Notes under the pieces: model-generated
Told to the model about the DNA's origin: nothing
The model's database searches: none
What the model saw: only the letters and a program-made list of their open reading frames with translations
Program-made: the position numbers and the translations under genes
Part shown: positions 1 through 8,257 of the stretch, piece by piece
How positions within the stretch are numbered: the first letter of the stretch is position 1
Layout of the letters: the number at the start of each line of letters is the position of its first letter
Source: Photobacterium gaetbulicola Gung47
GTDB lineage: Bacteria > Pseudomonadota > Gammaproteobacteria > Enterobacterales > Vibrionaceae
Direction: 5' to 3'
Assembly: GCA_000940995.1 (NCBI GenBank)
Contig: CP005973.1
Span: forward strand, 1,922,001-1,986,000
Length of the DNA: 64,000 nt

Positions 1-330
1 CAAAATCGCGGTATGGCCATCATGACCACAGCCGTGCATTTTTCCCTGGAGGCATGAGGCATAATCAAATTGATTGGCCTCATCCATTGGCAGCGCGTCC
101 ATGTCCGCGCGCAGGCCTATCGCCCGGTTCGACGCCTGCCTGCCTTTCAGCACACCGACCACCCCCGTTTTCGCAATCCCAGTATGTACCTCGTCAACCC
201 CCCACGCCCTGAGTTTTTCTGCGATCAGATATGCCGTCCGAGATTCCTCGAATCCGAGCTCTGGGTGGCGGTGTATATCACGCCGCCATGCTGTGAACAT
301 CTCATTGTTCATTTGAAGCGCTTCGATCAT
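1..330 (-). CDS. M20-family amidohydrolase (hippurate hydrolase/aminoacylase type), N-terminal 110 residues
   Basis: Translating the complement from the ATG at 330 gives 110 residues in frame to the window edge, so the gene is cut at its 3' side. The N-terminus reads like an M20D peptidase: HRHPELGFEE near residues 20-29, RADMDALPM at 74-82 and MHGCGHDGHTA at 98-108. The last motif supplies the Cys/His/Asp metal ligands of this family. These enzymes are cytoplasmic and hydrolyse N-acyl amino acids or related amides; the exact substrate cannot be read. A good Shine-Dalgarno (AGGAGAG) lies just before the start. The gene diverges from a LysR regulator at 476, its likely controller. Confidence 0.9.
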   Translation of the reverse strand, partial: MIEALQMNNEMFTAWRRDIHRHPELGFEESRTAYLIAEKLRAWGVDEVHTGIAKTGVVGVLKGRQASNRAIGLRADMDALPMDEANQFDYASCLQGKMHGCGHDGHTAIL

Positions 331-475
331 CTTGCTCTCCTGTTTAGCCTATCAGCCATAACAACTTGTAATGGCCTATCCGGTATACTCGTAACCCATG
401 ACTTTTGAGTTACTGTATACTGGTTTATAAGTAGATATCTAATGACTTAGCACTATCAAAGCATAAGGAAATGTT
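331..475. promoter_or_regulatory. divergent promoter region, amidohydrolase / LysR regulator
   Basis: This 145-bp gap separates two divergent genes, the usual place for LysR-type operators and both promoters. It is AT-rich from about 355 onward. I could not fix a single clear T-N11-A box. The plus-strand gene has an AAGGAA ribosome site at about 465. Confidence 0.5.
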
Positions 476-1399
476 ATGGCATCACGAGGGTTTACCGACA
501 GCCAGATAGAGGCGTTTTTGTGGATAATGCGTACCAGGAGTGCGACCAAGGCTGCTGAAAAAATGCTGATCACCCAGCCTGCGATTAGCCGGTTAATCAA
601 ACAACTAGAACAGAGACTGGGGTTTGCATTGTTCGACCGGGTAAACAACCGCCTGCTCCCCACCCGAAAAGGGAAACTGTTCTACGATGAGGTCGAGAAA
701 GTCTATGCCGGTTTAACCCACTTAAAAGGCTTTGCCGACCGGCTCAAAAAACAGGTGGTCGGGCAATTTAACATCGTGAGTATGCCCGCCTTTGCGGTAA
801 ACTTACTGCCTGAGCTGGCCATTGCTATCGACAGCCAGTTTCCCGGTTTGGATATCGGGCTCTACTCCTACCGTTCAAACCAGATTATTGCCGAGATGGC
901 CGCTCAACGATTTGATTTTGCCATCACCACCGACTTGACCGAAGATCCCCGGTATCAAAGTTTTTTCTATACTGTTCCCAATATCTGCCTGCTTCCCGAA
1001 ACGCACCCTCTCACCCAGAAGCCCTTTATCCAAATAGCTGATTTCAATGGCGAGACGCTGATTGGCGGTGAGCCGAACGAATACATTCGCACCTCGATCT
1101 CCGATCTCTTCCATGAGGCCCAGATCACGCCCAGCAAAACTTGGTCCGTCTCATTGAGTGATATGGCCAGCCGGCTGGTAGCCGGCGGCAAAGGGCTGGC
1201 AATCATCAACTGCATTTCCGCCATGGATATTCCCCAAGGTACGGTGGCAAAACCCTTCGACCACCTGGTCGATTATCAACTCCAAGTCATCATTCCCTTG
1301 GAAAAAGATATGGATCCCCTAACCAGAGAAATTAACCGCCATTTACTGGGTGCTTTTGAGCAGAAGTTATGCCAAGCCCGAGAGCGGTTTTATCCTTAA
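476..1399 (+). CDS. LysR-family transcriptional regulator
   Basis: 307 residues, the standard LysR length. Residues 7-65 form the winged helix-turn-helix (TKAAEKMLITQPAISRLIKQ, then LGFALFDR), and the rest matches a periplasmic-binding-type effector domain. The start is supported by AAGGAA a few bases upstream. It diverges from the M20 amidohydrolase and by the usual LysR arrangement probably controls it and itself. The inducer is unknown. Confidence 0.88.
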   Translation: MASRGFTDSQIEAFLWIMRTRSATKAAEKMLITQPAISRLIKQLEQRLGFALFDRVNNRLLPTRKGKLFYDEVEKVYAGLTHLKGFADRLKKQVVGQFNIVSMPAFAVNLLPELAIAIDSQFPGLDIGLYSYRSNQIIAEMAAQRFDFAITTDLTEDPRYQSFFYTVPNICLLPETHPLTQKPFIQIADFNGETLIGGEPNEYIRTSISDLFHEAQITPSKTWSVSLSDMASRLVAGGKGLAIINCISAMDIPQGTVAKPFDHLVDYQLQVIIPLEKDMDPLTREINRHLLGAFEQKLCQARERFYP

Positions 1400-1554
1400 G
1401 CCAGAAAACCAAGCCCGTGAGGCCCAGGCAAGCCAAGTGATCCTGATAATCTGTTTCGCACCAACCGTAACATCAAAGCTGCAGAGCGGTACCCGGCGAA
1501 GACTGATCCGGGTTGAGCGGTCAGCGCCCCTTGCCAGTGCAACCGGCAAAAATA

Positions 1555-1590
1555 AAAACGGCCCGGAGCATAAACACTCCGGGCCGTTTA
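1555..1590 (-). terminator. rho-independent terminator of ackA
   Basis: A 12-bp perfect GC-rich inverted repeat (AACGGCCCGGAG / CTCCGGGCCGTT) with an 8-base loop. On the minus strand it is followed by a T-rich tract, so it ends ackA; it may also stop transcription from the LysR gene. Confidence 0.88.
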
Positions 1591-1625
1591 CAAATACTGG
1601 GTTAATCCTGCAGGATCAGAACCGA

Positions 1626-2819
1626 TTAAGCGTGCAGCAGTTCCATTGACTCTTTGGCGATTACCCACTCTTCGTTGGTTGGGATAACCATAGCCATTGG
1701 CGTGTTTGGCTTGGTGATAACACCCGCGTTGCCAAAACGTGCAGCCGCGTTGCCTTCTTCGTCTTCACGGTAGCCGAAGATCTTCAGGTTCTCAAGGATC
1801 TTGCTACGGATTGGCTGAGAGTTCTCACCGATACCGGCAGTGAAGATGATGGCGTCTAGTTCGTCTAGGGCAACCATGTATGAGCCGATGTACTTGGCCA
1901 CGCGGTAGCAGAAGATTTCAAACGCCAGTGTCGCGCCTTCGTGGCCGTTTTCCATCGCTTCGATGATGCCGCGACAGTCGCTTGTCAGGCCAGATACACC
2001 TAGCAGACCCGACTTTTTGTTCAGCTCGTCGAACACTTCCTGCTGAGACCAACCTTTCTTCAGTAGGAACTCAATGATACTTGGGTCAAGGTCACCACAA
2101 CGAGTACCCATCATTAGGCCCGCAAGCGGGGTGAAGCCCATGCTGGTGTCAACCGACTTGCCGTTCTTGATCGCACAAACAGAAGCACCGTTACCCAGGT
2201 GAACTGAGATGAAGTTGCTGTCTTCAACCGGCTTGTTGATCATTTTTGCCGCTTCACGGCTAACATAGTAATGGCTAGTACCGTGGAAACCGTAACGGCG
2301 GATACCGTACTCTTTGTATAGCTTCTGAGAGATAGCACCTGTGTATGCTTTAGCAGGCATTGTCTGGTGGAAAGCAGTGTCGAAAACCGCGTACTGAGAC
2401 AGGCTTGGGAACGCTTTCATCGCTGCACGCATACCAATAACGTGAGCAGGGTTGTGAAGCGGAGCCAGATCGCTCAGGTTGTCGATCTCTTCCAGTACAG
2501 TTTCGTCAATCTTAACCGTCTTAGTGAATTTCTCACCGCCGTGTACAACACGGTGACCGATAGCAACGATGTCTTGCTTCATGCCTAGCTCTTCAAGCAG
2601 GGCTACAATGCGGTCAACGGCTTGCTGGTGGTGGTTACCTTCAGCTTCAAGCATGTGCTCGTGCTTCTCACCATCAATTTTCCAACTTACTACCGCTTCA
2701 GGCAGGCCGAAACATTCGCCAAGGCCGCTTAGGGTTGCTTCACCGCTAACAGTATCGATAAGGGCAAACTTAAGTGAAGAACTGCCAGAGTTGATTACAA
2801 GTACTAGAGAGTTGCTCAT
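1626..2819 (-). CDS. ackA: acetate kinase
   Basis: 397 residues, the full length of AckA. It interconverts acetate plus ATP with acetyl phosphate plus ADP in the cytoplasm. Family motifs are present: VINSGSSSLKF at residues 8-18, the central GFTPLAGLMMGTRCGDLDP and the C-terminal FTAGIGENS. No phosphotransacetylase gene lies beside it, unlike the usual ackA-pta operon, so this may be the second, chromosome II copy found in some vibrios. That reading is inference because the rest of the genome is not visible. It ends at the strong hairpin at 1555-1590. Confidence 0.96.
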   Translation of the reverse strand: MSNSLVLVINSGSSSLKFALIDTVSGEATLSGLGECFGLPEAVVSWKIDGEKHEHMLEAEGNHHQQAVDRIVALLEELGMKQDIVAIGHRVVHGGEKFTKTVKIDETVLEEIDNLSDLAPLHNPAHVIGMRAAMKAFPSLSQYAVFDTAFHQTMPAKAYTGAISQKLYKEYGIRRYGFHGTSHYYVSREAAKMINKPVEDSNFISVHLGNGASVCAIKNGKSVDTSMGFTPLAGLMMGTRCGDLDPSIIEFLLKKGWSQQEVFDELNKKSGLLGVSGLTSDCRGIIEAMENGHEGATLAFEIFCYRVAKYIGSYMVALDELDAIIFTAGIGENSQPIRSKILENLKIFGYREDEEGNAAARFGNAGVITKPNTPMAMVIPTNEEWVIAKESMELLHA

Positions 2820-3212
2820 GGGTTATCTCATCAGATTAATTTGGGCTCTAGAACAAAATGTTCCGTTACACGTCTATCCGGTCTTCTAGACCTGGCCAGA
2901 AGAAAAAGTGTGGAGCAGCATTTTCTTCTGATTTATAGCTTTTGATTACATTATTCAATTTTTTTTGAATAACTCAACTTTTGTTTCGATAATTTTGAAA
3001 AAAATTGAAATTTCACTGGTTCAGATCAAGTTTGAAGCAACGAAAACGTTTTCGCTCGCCTACTTTGTAACCAGCAGCGACCAAAACACACTAAGAATTG
3101 TTGATAGTATTAAACAAATTATAGAAAAAATTAATTCAGAAAAGAGGAAAAAACATGCAGAGACAGTGAACGGCAACTGCTCTGCCTCACGAGAGCAGCA
3201 CAAACCACGTAA
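2820..3212. other. AT-rich intergenic region upstream of ackA
   Basis: About 390 bases without a convincing gene. It must hold the ackA promoter on the minus strand. An 83-codon open frame (2965-3216 +) lacks a ribosome site and is rich in low-complexity Lys/Ile codons, so I do not call it. I see no clear operator or terminator. Confidence 0.4.
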
Positions 3213-4124
3213 CTAGCTGATTAAAAGAACTTTATCTTGGGAAGAGCGAAACCATTCGCTGATGAAAGCCATCAAATGGCGGATCCGCGGGTTAATGTGG
3301 ACGTCATGGTGGCAGACCAGCCACCACTGGGCATCGGGCAGTTCAATATCGGTAAAATGAATTGGCTGCAGTTCAGGATAGCGCTCGGCGACAGAGTGAA
3401 ATACGACAGCAATCCCGGCTTTGGCCCTTGCCAGTTCCAGCTGCATCTTGAAGCTGTCGGTTCGAAAGTTGAACTGTGATCTATTGAGCCGGTCGCCAAA
3501 CTGACGGGCCGTGTCAATGTATACCTGCTGCTGATCATAACCGATAACCTGATGGTGGTCGTTGTGCATTTCCACCACCGAAGTAGGATACCCAAATTCC
3601 TTGAGATAGTCCCGGTGGGCATAAAAACCGATAGGTTCACTGTGCAGCAAGCTCACCACCAAGTCCGACTGCTCTGGTCTCACCTTGGAGATCAGCAGGT
3701 CCGCCTCGCGCTTGTTGAGATTAACCTCCTTATTAGCCACCAGGATCTCAATTTCAATCGCCGGGAATTGGCGCTGAAACGCCTTCAGCAATGAAGGCAG
3801 CCAATAGTAAGATATCGCATCACTGGCTGCCAACCGCACATGCCCCGCATGCTTACCACTGTGTGCCGAGGCTTTATAGATAAACCCGTCCACCCCTTTT
3901 TCTGCTTCTTTGGCGGTACCTAACAGCTCTTTTCCGGCCGCAGTCAGCCCCAATCCCTGGGTCGAGCGATCAAACAAGTTGAAGCCTACTTTTTCTTCCA
4001 GGGCTAAAACATGTCGACTAACGGTCGGCTGGGACATACCTAGCTTGAGCGCCGCAGCTGACATGCTCCCCTCTTCGGCGACAGCAAGAAAAATACGAAT
4101 GCTGTCCCACTCCATGCTATGCAT
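3213..4124 (-). CDS. LysR-family transcriptional regulator
   Basis: About 303 residues. The N-terminal helix-turn-helix is clear (GSMSAAALKLGMSQPTVSRH, then VGFNLFDRSTQGLGLTAAG) and is followed by an effector-binding domain. The start could be 4124 or 4115 (MEWDSIRIF, the commoner beginning in the family); neither has a strong ribosome site. It diverges from the Rossmann-fold protein at 4227 with about 100 bp between them, so it is the likely regulator of that gene. Confidence 0.87.
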   Translation of the reverse strand: MHSMEWDSIRIFLAVAEEGSMSAAALKLGMSQPTVSRHVLALEEKVGFNLFDRSTQGLGLTAAGKELLGTAKEAEKGVDGFIYKASAHSGKHAGHVRLAASDAISYYWLPSLLKAFQRQFPAIEIEILVANKEVNLNKREADLLISKVRPEQSDLVVSLLHSEPIGFYAHRDYLKEFGYPTSVVEMHNDHHQVIGYDQQQVYIDTARQFGDRLNRSQFNFRTDSFKMQLELARAKAGIAVVFHSVAERYPELQPIHFTDIELPDAQWWLVCHHDVHINPRIRHLMAFISEWFRSSQDKVLLIS

Positions 4125-4226
4125 TCTCAAATACCCACTATGTGTTTTTGTCTGTTCACTATAACGAGAAAAAGCACTTAACTGATGACTATGATTTTGA
4201 AATGAATCGCAAGGTTGGAGGGAAAT

Positions 4227-5159
4227 ATGAGAAGAGCCTTGGTTCTAGGTGCAGAACATGAAATGGGGGCCCTGCTTTGTCAATCTCTCGAGCGGTTCAA
4301 TTGGCACATCACCGCCACTGTTGCCGATCCCAGCCAACCCATTTCGTTATCGGCCAACATGACCCTGGCCGAGCTGACATCACAAGATAACGCATTACTC
4401 AACGACTTGATCGCCAAAACAGACACTGTTTTCCTGCACCTGCCCGACCCGATTGAGGGAGGACAGGTGTTTTTTTCACTCGACAACATCTTGAAACAGG
4501 TGGCCCAGTACCGGCGCAACTTGGTCATCACCACCAATGTCTACGATACCCGGCAGCCCCTGTTCAGTAGTCTTGCATTCTGGCGCAAGAAAAAGCCCGT
4601 AGCCTATGTACTACCTAAAAAAATCAGCGCTAAGCTGGAAATGGCCGCCAACGCCGGCGCGAATATCAAAGTACTGTGCTACGGGCACAACCTAAATTTT
4701 TCCCTAGCCCACAGCTACCTCGGCATCTTGGTGAAAGAAACCCACCACAAGTTCATCCTGCAATCCCCTAGCGCCTACAGCACCAACCATTACTGGACCT
4801 ATTTGCCAGATCTGGCCGAGAACCTGGTCAGGCAGCTTTCTGCAGAGTCAAAGTGCAGCCCTCCCCTGTCGGTTAACTACTACCCGGGGCATCTGGCGAG
4901 TATCAAGGACATCGCCCGCGGCTTGGCTCTCAGTACTGGCAAGCCAGTCACAGTCACGCCCCTGCGCTGGACGGTCATGGAGGCCATTTCGGTGTTCTCC
5001 CCATTATTCCGCCGTTTCATCAACATGCGTTCGTTATGGCAGCAAGGCGGGCAATTGCCGCTCCGCTCTTCTGACTGGCAGCAAACTAAGCTCCAACATA
5101 CCCCGCTGGAGCTGGCTCTACAGCGCATTTGGCACCAACTTCGGCAATCTTCCGGCTGA
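4227..5159 (+). CDS. Rossmann-fold NAD(P)-binding protein, atypical short-chain dehydrogenase/NmrA-like
   Basis: 310 residues from the ATG at 4227, chosen because GGAGG lies directly upstream; a TTG 12 bases earlier is also open. The N-terminus RRALVLGAEHEMGALLCQ resembles a dinucleotide-binding beta-alpha-beta unit with a relaxed glycine motif, followed by a strand ending TVFLHLPDP. This fits extended SDR or NmrA-like proteins, some of which are NADPH sensors without activity. No clear YxxxK catalytic pair is visible. It pairs divergently with a LysR regulator. The function is not assigned. Confidence 0.7.
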   Translation: MRRALVLGAEHEMGALLCQSLERFNWHITATVADPSQPISLSANMTLAELTSQDNALLNDLIAKTDTVFLHLPDPIEGGQVFFSLDNILKQVAQYRRNLVITTNVYDTRQPLFSSLAFWRKKKPVAYVLPKKISAKLEMAANAGANIKVLCYGHNLNFSLAHSYLGILVKETHHKFILQSPSAYSTNHYWTYLPDLAENLVRQLSAESKCSPPLSVNYYPGHLASIKDIARGLALSTGKPVTVTPLRWTVMEAISVFSPLFRRFINMRSLWQQGGQLPLRSSDWQQTKLQHTPLELALQRIWHQLRQSSG

Positions 5160-5313
5160 GCACACATCAGCCATCAATGATACGTCTTCTGAATAAGAGC
5201 TGAATATGGGAGTGACAATTTTCCCCCCAGTCACACTTTTACTGCCGCCTGAATGCACGCAGGCTATTTAATGAATACGATACTCATTAAGTCACATAAC
5301 CTATCGTACTTCC

Positions 5314-6327
5314 ATGCCACCAGTTCCCTGTGCTTCCATGTCTATCCATAAAGGATGGCGGGAAATGCTTCAACAAGCGGCGGAGCAATTTGGCCTCGAT
5401 CCGAGCCTGTATTTTCCTGATACGGCTGAGAGCGAGCGCATTCGAATACAGCCAGCAGATCTCCGTGCCTTCAGTAGCCAATTCAACCAACTGTGCCAGG
5501 ATAGTGGTGAACCGTTGTTCCCTGCCTTTGCCGCCAAGCATGCCTCGCCGCTCACCTTCAGCTGCTACTCGCTGGCGTTATGGACAGCCAACGATCTCAA
5601 GACCTTAATTCAGGACGCCTGCCAGTACTGTATCTTGATAGGCTCCCCGATCAGGCTGAAGCACCACAAAACACCCCAGGGAAACAGCGAGCTGTGGGTG
5701 ATCAACCGTGATCCCTTCAATGACAAATCAAAAGTTTCCGATCGGGGTTTTATGATGTATGTCGCCACCTTAATCGAGATGATCCAGCAAGCCACCGGAG
5801 GCATCAATAATCTGGTTTTGAAAATCACCCGCTGGCCCTTCACTCCCCAGCTGCAAGGCAAATTCGAACAGTTAATGGGCTGCCAGATTGAGACCGGCTC
5901 GCCGCTGCTGAAGATTTGCTTTCCCCAAAATGCTGATATGATCAGGCTAAAAGGACGGGATCCCGATATCTATTCCGTTGCCATTCCTCGCTTGCGCCAA
6001 GCGGTCAGCCAACTGGAGAGCCACGATATCATCTTGCTGATCTACAAATTGCTAGACAACGAAAGCAACCTGAAAATTATCTCGCGGGAAAAAGTCGCCT
6101 CACAGATGCTGATGAGCGTCAGAACCCTTAACCGCCGCCTCGCCGAGTTAGGCTTGAACTACCGGCAAGTGTTGGAGCAATACAAGCGGGAAAAAGCCTT
6201 GCTGTTGCTAAACCAGCCCAATATCAATCTGACCGATATCGCCTTCCGGCTTGGGTTTGCCGATCTCAGCAGCTTTTCCCGTGCGTTCAAAAGCTGGACC
6301 GGCCATAGCCCAACCCACTTCCTATGA
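5314..6327 (+). CDS. AraC-family transcriptional regulator with OruR-type sensor domain
   Basis: 337 residues. Residues about 20-210 look like the arabinose-binding/OruR-like sensor domain that precedes AraC helix-turn-helices. The C-terminal 100 residues hold both DNA-binding helix pairs (VASQMLMSVRTLNRRLAE and LTDIAFRLGFADLSSFSRAF, ending GHSPTHFL). No strong ribosome site supports 5314; MSIHKGW at 5338 is an alternative. It is monocistronic between two unrelated genes, so its target is unclear. Confidence 0.85.
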   Translation: MPPVPCASMSIHKGWREMLQQAAEQFGLDPSLYFPDTAESERIRIQPADLRAFSSQFNQLCQDSGEPLFPAFAAKHASPLTFSCYSLALWTANDLKTLIQDACQYCILIGSPIRLKHHKTPQGNSELWVINRDPFNDKSKVSDRGFMMYVATLIEMIQQATGGINNLVLKITRWPFTPQLQGKFEQLMGCQIETGSPLLKICFPQNADMIRLKGRDPDIYSVAIPRLRQAVSQLESHDIILLIYKLLDNESNLKIISREKVASQMLMSVRTLNRRLAELGLNYRQVLEQYKREKALLLLNQPNINLTDIAFRLGFADLSSFSRAFKSWTGHSPTHFL

Positions 6328-6341
6328 GCCTCAGGCCATAA

Positions 6342-6368
6342 AAAACCGGCCAGCAAGCTGGCCGGTTT
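6342..6368 (-). terminator. terminator between AraC gene and acetyltransferase
   Basis: A perfect 11-bp inverted repeat (AAACCGGCCAG / CTGGCCGGTTT) with a short loop. On the minus strand it is followed by TTTTTT, so it ends the acetyltransferase gene. It probably works for the converging AraC gene too. Confidence 0.85.
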
Positions 6369-6394
6369 CCTCGATGTCTAATAAACACTAATTA

Positions 6395-7054
6395 TTATTC
6401 AAAACGCTGGTATCGTTCAAACAGGGCATCAATATCCGAGCTGCACATCAAATCCATGTTCTCCTGTAACCGCTTCATCGGCCAGTCCCACCATTTCATC
6501 TCCAGCAGTTTGGCAATGTCCGCATCACTAAAACGCTTTTTGACCTCCTGACCGGGATTACCCACAATTACCGCATAAGGCGCCACATCTTTGGTCACCA
6601 CTGCCCGCGCGCCAATCACTGCCCCGTCGCCAATCGTCACGCCCGGCATAATAACGCACTCACTACCGATCCAGACATCGTTGCCAATCACCGTATCGCC
6701 AGCACGCTCAAAGCCCGATTTGACCTTGTTACCAAACTTACCGACATCGAAAGGAAACGATGAAATCCAATCATGGCGGTGCCCTTGATTCCCCGCCAGC
6801 ATAAAGGTGGCTCCCGAAGCAATCGAGCAATACCTGCCGATGATCAACTGGTCGACCTCGCCGAAAATCCCAGACTCCCACACCGCCCGGCTTGAATGAT
6901 CGCCGAGCAAATACCGGACACAATGATCCTCGAAATGCTTATCGTGGTAATACCCCGAATAATACGTGTGCTCCCCGACCGAAATATTCGGGTTCCTCAC
7001 GTGTTCCCTGACCTCATAGCCGCCAAGCCATGAGGGAAATATGGATGATGTCAT
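6395..7054 (-). CDS. CatB/xenobiotic acetyltransferase family, hexapeptide-repeat enzyme
   Basis: 219 residues from the ATG at 7054, preceded by AAGGGG; a GTG two codons earlier is possible. It is a left-handed beta-helix acetyltransferase: HTYYSGYYHDKHFEDH, IIGRYCSIASGATFMLAGNQGHRHDW, GNDVWIGSECVIMPGVTIGD and IVGNPG follow the type B chloramphenicol acetyltransferase (CatB/Vat) pattern, including the GNQGHRHDW stretch with the catalytic His. The length is near the usual 210. CatB members use acetyl-CoA to O-acetylate chloramphenicol or other small hydroxyl compounds in the cytoplasm. Chromosomal versions are common in vibrios, and activity on an antibiotic cannot be told from sequence. Confidence 0.88.
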   Translation of the reverse strand: MTSSIFPSWLGGYEVREHVRNPNISVGEHTYYSGYYHDKHFEDHCVRYLLGDHSSRAVWESGIFGEVDQLIIGRYCSIASGATFMLAGNQGHRHDWISSFPFDVGKFGNKVKSGFERAGDTVIGNDVWIGSECVIMPGVTIGDGAVIGARAVVTKDVAPYAVIVGNPGQEVKKRFSDADIAKLLEMKWWDWPMKRLQENMDLMCSSDIDALFERYQRFE

Positions 7055-7128
7055 AGCCACCCCTTATAATCGCCACTACTGCCTCAGCAGGCATTTACCT
7101 CAAAGACTATCAACACAGGCTTGTGCCC

Positions 7129-7428
7129 ATGGAAACAAACCCGCTTTATTCTGCCTACCTTGGTGAACTGTATGGCATTGCCTTTTTCACTGCTTTTGCC
7201 AACAAGTATAGTGACGATAGCCACATCCATAAATGGCAACTTCTGATAAATGTCGAGCAAATCACTGCGACCAAACTAAAAACAGAATTAACGTCTATCA
7301 GTATTCCCTACCCAGGCCATGGCGCCAAAGTGGCGCAACAACAAGTCGGTTCAGGCATCGCTATGCTCGAAGCTTCTATCATCCGGCCCCGCCAAGGTAA
7401 GGTTGGTGGCCTGCTCAATGCGCGCTGA
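7129..7428 (+). CDS. small hypothetical protein, possibly C-terminally truncated
   Basis: About 99 residues. The first 60 (YSAYLGELYGIAFFTAFANK, then HIHKWQLLINVEQITATKL) look like a well-behaved helical protein. The last 25 (GIAMLEASIIRPRQGKVGG) look different in character, as if the frame shifted or the gene lost its natural 3' end. A GTG at 7123 is an alternative start. There is no clear ribosome site, no recognised domain and no partner gene. Confidence 0.5.
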   Translation: METNPLYSAYLGELYGIAFFTAFANKYSDDSHIHKWQLLINVEQITATKLKTELTSISIPYPGHGAKVAQQQVGSGIAMLEASIIRPRQGKVGGLLNAR

Positions 7429-7552
7429 TTCAAATTATTTCTGCTATTTCACAAACAGTTGGCGATGTAGCTAGCAAAATACCAATCTTCGTATTGTCGG
7501 AAGCGTAGGGCTGGATTAACAATCAAAGCAGCGAGATAGACAGGATAAAACT

Positions 7553-8221
7553 ATGAGACAGGATCAGCCCTATCACACCCGCTGTGTCATCTTTGACTGC
7601 GACGGCACCTTGGTAGACAGCGAGCGGCTGTGTAACCAGGCTTTAGTGAACATCTTTTCCCGGCTCGGCGGACAGCTCAGCCTCGATGAGTGTATCGAGC
7701 ATTTCCAAGGCGGCAAGATTGTCGATATCCTGGCCGAAACCCGGCGCCGTACCGGGGTAACGGCGTCTATCGATATCCTTGAGCCGATGTACCGGGAAGA
7801 ATGCCGCAAACTCTTCAACGAACACCTAACGCCGATTGCCGGGGTACCCGATCTGCTCCAGAAACTGACCCAGCAGGGGATCGACATGTGCATTGCCTCC
7901 AACGGCCCTGTCCATAAAATGGAGCACACCCTCGGCCTGACCGACATGCTGCATTTCTTTGAAGGGAAATTATTCAGCGGCTTTGAAGCCAGTAGCTGGA
8001 AGCCAGACCCGGACTTGCTGCACTTTGCCGCGATGAATATGGGGTACCGGCTGCAGGACTGCGTGTTCGTCGATGACACCGCGCGGGGCGTCCAGGCCGG
8101 CCTCAATGCCGGGATCCCCACCTTCCACTATGCCGCCCCCCATGCGCCGGAAATCAAGGATCCGCGGGTGATCACCCTGACCGAGATGCCCCAGCTGCTT
8201 GACTATATCCAAGCCCTGTAA
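7553..8221 (+). CDS. HAD-superfamily hydrolase, YieH-like (6-phosphogluconate phosphatase/phosphoglucomutase type)
   Basis: 222 residues. HAD motif I is FDCDGTLVDSE (residues 14-24), motif II is CIASNGP, Lys of motif III lies in SSWKPDP and motif IV is CVFVDDT. The alpha-helical cap between motifs I and II marks subfamily IA. The spacing and phrases such as ASNGPVHKMEHTLG resemble E. coli YieH, a phosphatase of 6-phosphogluconate and related sugar phosphates. It is cytoplasmic and Mg-dependent. The gene ends at a bidirectional terminator shared with the Sel1 protein. Confidence 0.87.
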   Translation: MRQDQPYHTRCVIFDCDGTLVDSERLCNQALVNIFSRLGGQLSLDECIEHFQGGKIVDILAETRRRTGVTASIDILEPMYREECRKLFNEHLTPIAGVPDLLQKLTQQGIDMCIASNGPVHKMEHTLGLTDMLHFFEGKLFSGFEASSWKPDPDLLHFAAMNMGYRLQDCVFVDDTARGVQAGLNAGIPTFHYAAPHAPEIKDPRVITLTEMPQLLDYIQAL

Positions 8222-8251
8222 CAAAAAAGGCCCCAACCAGGGCCTTTTTTG
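8222..8251. terminator. bidirectional terminator, yieH-like gene / Sel1 gene
   Basis: Symmetric hairpin AAAAAAGGCCC / GGGCCTTTTTT with a 6-base loop and A/T tracts on both sides, placed between two convergent genes. It should end transcription from either side. Confidence 0.9.
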
Positions 8252-8257
8252 TCATCG

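Noticed and set aside
2225..2236. TGATCATTTTTG inside ackA as an RctB 12-mer
   Set aside because: It lacks the final C, is isolated within coding sequence, and can arise by chance from codons.
2965..3216. 83-codon plus-strand frame before the LysR gene
   Set aside because: No ribosome site, AT-driven Lys/Ile/Asn composition, and it runs into the 3' end of the opposite LysR gene.
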